This document shows positions 1 to 5,292 of a DNA stretch of 13,738 bases, in pieces (the stretch's first letter is position 1; every line of letters starts with the position of its first letter). Position numbers and translations under genes: made by a program. This DNA is from Lachnospiraceae bacterium (GTDB taxonomy: Bacteria; Bacillota; Clostridia; Lachnospirales; Anaerotignaceae), in contig JAQVIB010000025.1 of assembly GCA_028695945.1 (NCBI GenBank), forward strand, positions 1 through 13,738. The letters are read 5' to 3'. The notes beneath the pieces were generated by a model. That model made no database searches, had not been told where the DNA came from, and was given only the letters and a program-made list of their open reading frames with translations.

Positions 1-630
1 TACTAATATAAACAACAGCGGTTCAAACCACGAAGTTGTAGTAAGTGTTAGTATTGCAAATATAATTACCAAGGAAAGAGCCATGGCCATTGTAATTTCC
101 TTGCCAATGGTTTCCTGACGTGATTTATTGTTAACAGCCGTTCCGCCGTAGCACCCTCTATCTCCAACTATTTTATATATTTCGTCCAACGCCTTATGTG
201 TTTGTTTGTCGCTGTCCCCATCCTCAAATACAATTGTCATAACTGCACAGCCGTCTTTATAAAAATCATCTATGCTGTCTGCATCAATAAAGCTTTCCGA
301 CAAATTTACGTCTTTAAGGCTGTCTACACCTATAACAAGGTCAACCCCTTCAACATCCGCAATTTCTGCCCTAATGGCTTTTGCTTCGTAAAGAGTAACG
401 TCCTTAACCATAATACGTGCCATACCAGGGTATCCAAATTCCCTCTCCATTACATCCAGTGCTTGCTTTGTAGGTGCAAATTGGGGAAGATACTCGCTTA
501 AGTCATAATTTACGCCAACAAATGGATAAAATATGGCACATAAAATTACCAGTACTAAAAATATTTTTTCTATAACCTTACCCTTATAAACAACAGTGTG
601 TGCTATTTTATTAACTAATCCATTACCCAT
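1..630 (-). CDS. MMPL/RND-family transporter, N-terminal 210 residues (runs off the left edge)
   Basis: Reading the minus strand from ATG at 630-628 gives an uninterrupted frame of 210 codons to base 1. The start follows GGAGG at a good distance (GGAGGACAAT then ATG). Residues about 22-40 form a first membrane helix (IFLVLVILCAIFYPFVG). The stretch after it, NYDLSEYLPQFAPTKQALD, is typical of the start of the extracytoplasmic domain in MMPL-type RND exporters. A soluble domain of about 140 residues follows, and a second helix begins near residue 184 and reaches the window edge. Family members are usually 700 residues or more, so only the first quarter is here. They act in the cytoplasmic membrane as proton-driven exporters of lipids, drugs or other amphiphiles; the substrate cannot be told. 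It is divergent from a TetR-type gene that probably regulates it. Family call is confident, substrate unknown. Confidence 0.85.
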   Translation of the reverse strand, partial: MGNGLVNKIAHTVVYKGKVIEKIFLVLVILCAIFYPFVGVNYDLSEYLPQFAPTKQALDVMEREFGYPGMARIMVKDVTLYEAKAIRAEIADVEGVDLVIGVDSLKDVNLSESFIDADSIDDFYKDGCAVMTIVFEDGDSDKQTHKALDEIYKIVGDRGCYGGTAVNNKSRQETIGKEITMAMALSLVIIFAILTLTTTSWFEPLLFILV

Positions 631-677
631 ATTGTCCTCCATTAATCAACATTGTGTTGCTTTTTTACGACAATTGA

Positions 678-706
678 ATTATAATGCTATTAGGAAATAA
701 AGGCAA
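678..706 (-). promoter_or_regulatory. Sigma-A-like promoter for the MMPL transporter
   Basis: On the minus strand, TTGCCT (706-701) and a perfect TATAAT (683-678) are separated by exactly 17 bp, about 48 bp upstream of the transporter start codon. An imperfect inverted repeat, CTATT (687-691) with AATAG (705-709), overlaps the spacer and the -35 box. It could be an operator for the neighbouring TetR protein, but the arms are only 5 bp, so the operator idea is weak. Confidence 0.6.
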
Positions 707-734
707 TAGTCAATTTCTAAACCTTTGTTGATTT

Positions 735-762
735 TTGAACATAATTGCTAAGGATGTATATT
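735..762 (+). promoter_or_regulatory. Sigma-A-like promoter for the tetR-type gene
   Basis: TTGAAC (735-740) and TATATT (757-762) are separated by 16 bp. The regulator's ribosome binding site and start lie just downstream. It is back to back with the minus-strand promoter of the transporter (678-706), so one bound repressor could affect both directions. Confidence 0.45.
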
Positions 763-785
763 AGTTTTAGAAAAGGAGCAAAAAT

Positions 786-1373
786 ATGGATACTAAACAA
801 GAAGATCGCAGAATCCGACGCACTAAAAAGCTGTTAAAAAGCGGATTTGCCTCATTAATGAAAGAAAAGGAGTTTAAAGACATTCGAGTGAAAGACATCA
901 CCGATTTAGTGGATTTAAACCGAGGAACTTTTTATTTGCACTATAATGACACCTATGATTTATTGGAGAAAATAGAAAATGAGGTTTTGGATGATTTTCA
1001 AACAATGATAGATACCTACTGTCCTCAAGTTGGCGGCCACAGCATATTGCCTGTTATCACCCCTATTGTAAACTATATTGTGGACAACCTTGAGGTCTGT
1101 CGGGTTTTATTTCAAAACAAAACTTCTAACGACTTTTGGCAAAAATTCCAACAACTTGTACGAAAAAACGGTGTCTCCATGATACAAATGACCTATCCAA
1201 ACTACAATCAAGAGTATCTGGATTATTTTTTTAGTTTTGTTACAACAGGAATATTGGGATTAATAAAAGAATGGTTCGATACTGATATGCGTCTGCCTAA
1301 AAATGAGTTAGTAACTGTATCTGATAAACTAATATCCGCCGCAGCAAGCATATTAAATAAAAGTTCCGTTTAA
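786..1373 (+). CDS. TetR/AcrR-family transcriptional regulator
   Basis: A 195-residue protein, the usual size for TetR regulators. Residues about 8-60 match the N-terminal TetR DNA-binding domain: RRTKKLLKSGFASLMKEKEF, then IRVKDITDLVDLNRGTFYLHY, which contains the helix-turn-helix and the characteristic GTFYLHY recognition-helix end. The remaining 135 or so residues are the helical ligand-binding and dimerisation domain and resemble the C-terminal domains common in clostridial TetR proteins of this N-terminal type. ATG 786 is preceded by AAAGGAG with 7-8 nt spacing. The gene is divergent from the MMPL exporter across a 155-bp region with facing-away promoters. This arrangement usually means local repression of the pump, relieved by a small molecule, but that is inferred from context. 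mscL follows on the same strand but has its own promoter. Confidence 0.88.
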   Translation: MDTKQEDRRIRRTKKLLKSGFASLMKEKEFKDIRVKDITDLVDLNRGTFYLHYNDTYDLLEKIENEVLDDFQTMIDTYCPQVGGHSILPVITPIVNYIVDNLEVCRVLFQNKTSNDFWQKFQQLVRKNGVSMIQMTYPNYNQEYLDYFFSFVTTGILGLIKEWFDTDMRLPKNELVTVSDKLISAAASILNKSSV

Positions 1374-1406
1374 AGTAATGCGCTGCCTTCTTTGATTCTT
1401 ACTTCA

Positions 1407-1435
1407 TTGCACATTAACCTATATTATGGTATATT
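1407..1435 (+). promoter_or_regulatory. Extended -10 promoter for mscL
   Basis: TTGCAC (1407-1412), a 17-bp spacer, then TATATT (1430-1435) preceded by TGG, which makes an extended -10 element (TGnTATATT). The in-frame ATG at 1426 lies within this promoter, upstream of the expected transcription start. It therefore cannot be the translation start of this transcript, which supports the TTG start at 1486. Confidence 0.6.
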
Positions 1436-1472
1436 GTGAAAATAAAAGTTATTTTATAAATTTGGCAAACAA

Positions 1473-1480
1473 TGGAGGAG
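1473..1480 (+). promoter_or_regulatory. Ribosome binding site that sets the mscL start
   Basis: TGGAGGAG ends 5 nt before TTG 1486. No comparable site precedes ATG 1426. Starting at TTG also gives the compact cytoplasmic N-terminus expected for MscL. Confidence 0.7.
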
Positions 1481-1485
1481 ATTTT

Positions 1486-1953
1486 TTGGAAAAATATAAA
1501 GGAATTTTTGGAGAATTTAAAGAGTTTATAAGCCGAGGCAATGTAATGGATATGGCAATTGGTGTAATTATAGGCGGTGCATTTAAAGGGATTATTGATT
1601 CCCTTGTAAAGGATATTATTATGCCGATTATTTCTAAATTCGTTGGAGGATTGGACTTCTCCAACTTGTTTATTGCTTTGGACGGAGAGAAATATGCCAC
1701 AATTGCCGCAGCACAGGAGGCCGGCAGTGCAACCTTAAATTACGGAACCTTTATTACTGTAGTTGTTAACTTCCTACTAATGGCATTTGTAATATTTCTT
1801 ATGGTAAAAGGAATGAATTTACTTGCAAATAAACGCAAAACCCCTAAAGAAGAACTACCAACGGAGCCTAAAACAAAAGTTTGTACATTTTGTAAAACAG
1901 AAATTGCAATTGATGCCGTAAGATGCCCAAATTGCACCTCAAATTTGGAATGA
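1486..1953 (+). CDS. mscL: Large-conductance mechanosensitive channel MscL with C-terminal zinc ribbon
   Basis: With the TTG start the protein has 155 residues, against about 136 for E. coli MscL. The N-terminal amphipathic helix and first membrane helix are classic: FKEFISRGNVMDMAIGVIIG at 11-30, then GAFKGIIDSLVKDIIMP. A periplasmic loop follows, then the second membrane helix at about 88-113. MscL forms a pentamer in the cytoplasmic membrane that opens under high membrane tension and releases solutes during hypo-osmotic shock. The extra C-terminal length is a cytoplasmic tail with a four-cysteine zinc ribbon (C133, C136, C147, C150, in CTFC and CPNC) in place of the usual short charged end. 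From memory, similar ribbon tails occur in other Firmicutes MscL proteins, so this is probably a lineage variant. An in-frame ATG at 1426 would add 20 residues but is rejected because it lies inside the promoter. Identification is very secure. Confidence 0.94.
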   Translation: MEKYKGIFGEFKEFISRGNVMDMAIGVIIGGAFKGIIDSLVKDIIMPIISKFVGGLDFSNLFIALDGEKYATIAAAQEAGSATLNYGTFITVVVNFLLMAFVIFLMVKGMNLLANKRKTPKEELPTEPKTKVCTFCKTEIAIDAVRCPNCTSNLE

Positions 1954-2013
1954 AGGTAAGAATATGTAACTACGGCTTTGTTAACACACCAATTTAAATA
2001 TGTCGCTAAGGGC

Positions 2014-2034
2014 TTGGGAACAAAGAGTTCCCAA
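2014..2034. repeat. Perfect hairpin TTGGGAAC / GTTCCCAA
   Basis: 8-bp arms (2014-2021 and 2027-2034) around a 5-nt loop AAAGA. First of a row of compact perfect inverted repeats between the convergent mscL and trpZ genes. It has no T-run, so it is not a classical terminator. Confidence 0.7.
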
Positions 2035-2074
2035 CTTGAATCGTGCAGGCGGAATTTATTTCCGTCGGAACGCA

Positions 2075-2128
2075 AAAAAGTCAGTGTTTTCAAGGCTGTT
2101 AAGCCTGATTTGAAAACACTGACTTTTT
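2075..2128. terminator. Bidirectional Rho-independent terminator between mscL and trpZ
   Basis: Arms 2075-2093 and 2110-2128 are perfectly complementary over 19 bp (core GTCAGTGTTTTCAA). An inner GGCT/AGCC stem (2094-2097 with 2102-2105) closes on a 4-nt loop. The arms begin with an A-run and end with a T-run, so the same hairpin gives a U-tract on either strand. It ends mscL transcripts on the plus strand and trpXYZ transcripts on the minus strand. Confidence 0.9.
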
Positions 2129-2141
2129 CCCTACCAGTAGC

Positions 2142-2183
2142 TCGTGCAAAGCCTGCTTTGCACGAAGGCAGACTCTGTCTGCC
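2142..2183. repeat. Two adjacent perfect hairpins next to the trpZ stop
   Basis: The first has 11-bp arms, TCGTGCAAAGC (2142-2152) and its complement (2155-2165), with a 2-nt gap. The second has 7-bp arms, GGCAGAC (2167-2173) and GTCTGCC (2177-2183), with loop TCT. Both are GC-rich compared with their surroundings and lack a T-run. A shorter hairpin, CGGAA/TTCCG, lies near 2050-2064. They could protect mRNA 3' ends or be a REP-like intergenic repeat. Confidence 0.65.
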
Positions 2184-2186
2184 CGC

Positions 2187-2960
2187 TTAATTTCCGCATT
2201 CTATACTAATTTGGTTAAACATCTTTAAAATATCTTCTACCTTGGTTTCTGCCTTTTCTACTGCATTCTTATCCAAAATAGCATTTCCTTGATGCATCAT
2301 TATAAGGCGATTTCCATATTCTATGGCATACCTAAGATTGTGGGTAACCATAATCGTAGTCAAATTTTTTTCTTTAACCACCTTATCCGTTAACTCCATA
2401 ATAAGGTCTGCCGTTTTGGGGTCAAGGGCGGCTGTATGCTCATCAAGAATAAGAAAGTCTATAGGTGTCATGGTTGCCATAAGCAGTGCCATTGCCTGCC
2501 TTTGTCCGCCGGAAAGAGACCCCACCTTAATATTAAGCTTATCTTCAAGACCCAAATTAAGCTGTTTAAGCTGTTCCTTGTAAAAGTTTATCCGTGCCTT
2601 GTTTGTCCCACGTCCCAAACCAAATGTCTTTCCTTTGTTATCTGCAATGGACATATTTTCAAGTATTGTCATAGTTGGGCAAGTACCCATAGATGGGTTT
2701 TGGTATACACGACCAATAACCTTGTTCCTCTCAAACTCCTTCATTCGGGTAATATTTTTGTCGTTAATTAAAATTTTACCACCGTCAATATCTATACTTC
2801 CGCAAATTATGTTAAGCATAGAGGTTTTGCCAGAACCGTTACTTCCTACAACCGATACAAACTCACCCTTATTAACAGACAGACTAAAGTTATCAAAAAG
2901 GCACATTTCGTTAATTGTGCCTGGGTTGTAATATTTATTTATGTTCTGCAACTCAAGCAT
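2187..2960 (-). CDS. trpZ: Tryptophan ABC transporter, ATP-binding subunit (TrpZ-type)
   Basis: A 257-residue ABC ATPase. Walker A is GSNGSGKT (39-46), the Q-loop glutamine is Q87 in VYQNP, the signature is LSGGQRQ (149-155), Walker B is FLILDEH (169-175) and the H-loop histidine is H207 in MVTHN. The DEH ending of Walker B, in place of DEP, and the following TAALDPKTA are typical of the ATPases paired with ABC_sub_bind lipoproteins. It should bind the cytoplasmic face of TrpY and power uptake. Its ATG overlaps the end of trpY by 8 bp, which indicates translational coupling. It is the last gene of the T-box-controlled operon, and transcription ends at the hairpin at 2075-2128. The tryptophan assignment rests on the operon's leader, not on this subunit. 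Confidence 0.88.
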   Translation of the reverse strand: MLELQNINKYYNPGTINEMCLFDNFSLSVNKGEFVSVVGSNGSGKTSMLNIICGSIDIDGGKILINDKNITRMKEFERNKVIGRVYQNPSMGTCPTMTILENMSIADNKGKTFGLGRGTNKARINFYKEQLKQLNLGLEDKLNIKVGSLSGGQRQAMALLMATMTPIDFLILDEHTAALDPKTADLIMELTDKVVKEKNLTTIMVTHNLRYAIEYGNRLIMMHQGNAILDKNAVEKAETKVEDILKMFNQISIECGN

Positions 2961-3831
2961 TGCCTTTCACCTTCCTTTTTCTGTCCATAGTTACAACTAT
3001 AATAATAAGGAATAAAGCAGACGTAATCAGTTTCATATCTGTTGCCTTAAGACCACGCCAAATTGCAAAAGCAACGCATCCTTTGTATATAATAGAACCA
3101 ATAAGCACAGCTGTTGTTGGCTTAATTTTTGTATTCTTAAATATATTTGTTCCTATAATAACACTGGCAAGACCAATAACCATTGTTCCTGTTCCCATAG
3201 AAACCTCAAAAAACCTTTGTTGCTGGCACATAACGCTTCCGCCCAATGCCACCATAGCGTTTGCAATTGCAAGACCAATAATTTTAACCCTGCCTTGGTC
3301 TTTTGCAAGACTTGTTACTAGGTTTTCGTTGTCACCAACTGCACGCAGTAAATAGCCCGATTTAGTTTTTAAATAGGCATCTAAAAGAAATTTTACAACA
3401 AGAGCAATAATAAGTGCCACTATAAGGTTTTGGAATACTGGAATTTTGGCAAATACACTGTTAACAACACTATTTTCCAGTACCGTTTCGTTGGAAAAAA
3501 TAGGAACATTTGCTTTTCCTGTAATTCTTAAATTAATGCTGTAAAGTGCAGTCATCATAATAATGCCTGAAAGTAAATCTCTTACCTTCAGCTTAACGTG
3601 TATAAGCCCTGTGCATATACCTGCAACTGCACCTGCCAAAAATGATACAAGAAGTGCCAGATATGGATTTACTCCTTTAGTCAGTAACGCTGCCGTTACT
3701 GCCGCTCCCATCGGGAAACTTCCGTCCACCGTTAAGTCTGGGAAATCCAATATTTTATATGTTATGTAAATGCCAAGAGCCATAACTCCGTAAATTAGTC
3801 CTTGCTCCAGCACACCAATTATGATGCCCAT
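2953..3831 (-). CDS. trpY: Tryptophan ABC transporter, permease subunit (TrpY-type)
   Basis: A 292-residue, highly hydrophobic protein of the branched-chain-type permease family (BPD_transp_2). It begins MGIIIGVLEQGLIYGVMALG, followed by ITYKILDFPDLTVDGSFPMG, a very recognisable block in permeases that work with ABC_sub_bind lipoproteins. About eight membrane helices are visible. The loop GYLLRAVGDNENLVTSLAKD (near 170-190) is the likely contact with the ATPase. It forms the membrane channel of the importer. ATG 3831 is preceded by AGGAGG with about 7 nt spacing. The gene starts 27 bp after trpX stops and overlaps trpZ by 8 bp, all in one transcript. Family assignment is firm; the tryptophan substrate comes from the leader. 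Confidence 0.88.
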   Translation of the reverse strand: MGIIIGVLEQGLIYGVMALGIYITYKILDFPDLTVDGSFPMGAAVTAALLTKGVNPYLALLVSFLAGAVAGICTGLIHVKLKVRDLLSGIIMMTALYSINLRITGKANVPIFSNETVLENSVVNSVFAKIPVFQNLIVALIIALVVKFLLDAYLKTKSGYLLRAVGDNENLVTSLAKDQGRVKIIGLAIANAMVALGGSVMCQQQRFFEVSMGTGTMVIGLASVIIGTNIFKNTKIKPTTAVLIGSIIYKGCVAFAIWRGLKATDMKLITSALFLIIIVVTMDRKRKVKGNA

Positions 3832-3858
3832 ATCTGTTCCTCCTAAAATTTCTTACGC

Positions 3859-4920
3859 TTATTTTGCTATTTCGTCAAAGCTTTCCACTGCTGTGCCAAC
3901 ATAGGCATCATCTAATTTAATTCCAAGGTCAGTTGCAACTGCTTTATTTACATACAATCCGCACTCTGAAATAAGTTCAAAATTCATTTCAGATGCCTTT
4001 GCTTCACCCTTTAATACCTTAGCCGCCATTTCACCAGTTTGAATACCTAACCCTGTATAATCAAGACCTACAGCCGCTAAACAACCATTTTTAACCTGCT
4101 CTACTTCGCTACCAAAAACAGGTATCTTTGCCGCATTTGCCTTTGAAAGAACCGTAGCAAGACCTTGAACAACTGTGTTATCTGTTAAGTTATTAATACA
4201 ATCCACCTTTGCAAGAAGATTATCTGCCGCAAGTGGAATATCGGCTGTTGTGTTAATACCAACTGTTTCAAGTGTAAATCCATATTTAGAAACTGCCGCC
4301 TCATATTCCTTTACAGTTGCTTCTGAATTTGCCTCACTGGTCGTATAAATAATACCAATTGATTTTGCATCTGGCAACATTTTTCTTATCATTTCCAACT
4401 GCTGTTCAACTGGAAGTTTATCGGATGTACCTGTAATTTCTGCCACTGGTGTTCCGTCAACCCTGGCAAAACCTGCTGAAATTGGGTCTGAAACTGCTGT
4501 ATAAATAACTGGAATATTGCTTTTCATTGTTGCTGTATATGCACTTGCTGCACTTGGTGTTGCAATGGCACAAATCATATCAACTCCGTTTGCAACAAAG
4601 CTGTCTGCAATCTGCCCTGCTGTGCCTGTGTCTGCCTGAGCATTTTCATATGTAACTGTTAAATTTTGTCCTTCAACAATACCTTCTTGGGCAAGACCTT
4701 GTAAAAAGCCTTCACGGCAGTTATCTAAAGAACCATGTACTGCAAACTGGCTAATACCTATTGTATAGTTTTTACCATCTGTAGCTTCTTCCTTTTTTGA
4801 ATCGCTATTTGGTGTTGCAGAAGATTCTGCCGGCTTTGGCGTTTCTTCCTTCTTGGTACATCCCGCAAGTGCTGTTATCATTGCTAAACCTAAAACCAAT
4901 GCTAAAATTCTCTTTTTCAT
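3859..4920 (-). CDS. trpX: Tryptophan ABC transporter, substrate-binding lipoprotein (TrpX-type)
   Basis: 353 residues. The N-terminus is a lipoprotein signal peptide: a KKR-positive start, a hydrophobic core, and lipobox LAGC with Cys21 as the lipidated residue. A low-complexity linker rich in E, S, P and K follows (about 23-48). The rest is an ABC_sub_bind-family (PF04392) two-lobed binding protein, beginning YTIGISQFAVHGSLDNCREG with the typical GFLQGL and later IPVIYTAVSDPISAGF. It sits on the outer face of the membrane and delivers ligand to TrpY. Streptococcal relatives named TrpX are reported to bind L-tryptophan, and the TGG-specifier T-box directly upstream supports that ligand here. 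ATG 4920 is preceded by AAGGGG with about 9 nt spacing, downstream of the leader terminator. Some family members carry other ligands, so direct ligand binding remains inferred. Confidence 0.88.
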   Translation of the reverse strand: MKKRILALVLGLAMITALAGCTKKEETPKPAESSATPNSDSKKEEATDGKNYTIGISQFAVHGSLDNCREGFLQGLAQEGIVEGQNLTVTYENAQADTGTAGQIADSFVANGVDMICAIATPSAASAYTATMKSNIPVIYTAVSDPISAGFARVDGTPVAEITGTSDKLPVEQQLEMIRKMLPDAKSIGIIYTTSEANSEATVKEYEAAVSKYGFTLETVGINTTADIPLAADNLLAKVDCINNLTDNTVVQGLATVLSKANAAKIPVFGSEVEQVKNGCLAAVGLDYTGLGIQTGEMAAKVLKGEAKASEMNFELISECGLYVNKAVATDLGIKLDDAYVGTAVESFDEIAK

Positions 4921-4955
4921 TATAATATCCCCTTTTCATTAAATTATATTTCATC

Positions 4956-4990
4956 AAAAAAATCCGCCCCAAGCTATATGCTTGAGGCGG
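4956..4990 (-). terminator. T-box leader terminator hairpin
   Basis: On the minus strand an 11-bp stem, CCGCCTCAAGC (4990-4980) with GCTTGGGGCGG (4974-4964), closes on loop ATATA and is followed by seven T (4962-4956). One pair is a T-G wobble. It ends 35 bp before the trpX start codon. The CTCAA in its 5' arm (4986-4982) can instead pair with TTGAG (5024-5020) beside the T-box core, forming the competing antiterminator. Confidence 0.92.
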
Positions 4991-5225
4991 TTATAAACAA
5001 AGTTATAATCGTGGTACCACTCAAATTGTCAAATAAAATTTGACCACTAATAATGTACTGACATACATTCCATAATTTATAACGGGTTAGGTTTCCCGTC
5101 AGTGCCTACTTGCTAATAAAAGCTTTGGGACTGCCCTCAAAAGTCCATTCAGCTAACAACGCCATACCGCATTCACACCATCAGCGACTCTCTGTAATAT
5201 TGTTAAAAGCTTACTCCTCTTTCTC
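4956..5225 (-). promoter_or_regulatory. Tryptophan-specific T-box riboswitch controlling trpXYZ
   Basis: A T-box leader senses the charging state of one tRNA. Uncharged tRNA pairs by its anticodon with a specifier codon and by its CCA end with the T-box bulge, which stabilises an antiterminator. All parts are visible on the minus strand. A 7-bp Stem I base pairs 5212-5206 with 5126-5120. An AGAGAG motif lies at 5193-5188. The specifier context GAA-TGG-A puts TGG at 5147-5145. A short ACGGG/CCCGT hairpin lies at 5099-5082. The T-box core GAGTGGTACCACG is at 5022-5010, and the terminator is at 4990-4956. TGG is the tryptophan codon, which agrees with the downstream transporter. Low charged tRNA-Trp should therefore switch trpXYZ on. 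The specifier was placed by motif context, not by a covariance model. Confidence 0.92.
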
Positions 5226-5244
5226 AAAGGTTTATCTTCTGTAT

Positions 5245-5273
5245 AGAATAATACTTTGCTTATAAAAAGTCAA
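5245..5273 (-). promoter_or_regulatory. Promoter of the T-box/trpXYZ transcript
   Basis: On the minus strand TTGACT (5273-5268) and TATTCT (5250-5245) are separated by 17 bp. Transcription would start near 5239, just ahead of Stem I. The -35 box lies about 20 bp after the chemoreceptor stop codon, and no hairpin terminator lies between. Confidence 0.75.
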
Positions 5274-5292
5274 GAAGTTTATTTAATTTTAC

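Noticed and set aside
196..501. Open frame of 101 codons on the plus strand
   Set aside because: It lies antisense to the MMPL transporter, has a Cys/Asn-rich non-protein-like composition and no ribosome binding site.
693..707. 15-base match GGAAATAAAGGCAAT, also present on the minus strand at 7542-7528
   Set aside because: One 15-mer match in AT-rich DNA of this length is close to chance, and the flanks do not align, so it is not called a repeat.
1426..1485. Longer mscL reading frame starting at ATG 1426
   Set aside because: That ATG lies within the -10 region of the promoter and has no ribosome binding site; TTG 1486 has both a suitable site and the expected N-terminus.
1740..2190. Open frames on both strands spanning the end of mscL and the hairpin region
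   Set aside because: They overlap mscL or run through the terminator hairpins, lack start signals and read as low-quality sequence.
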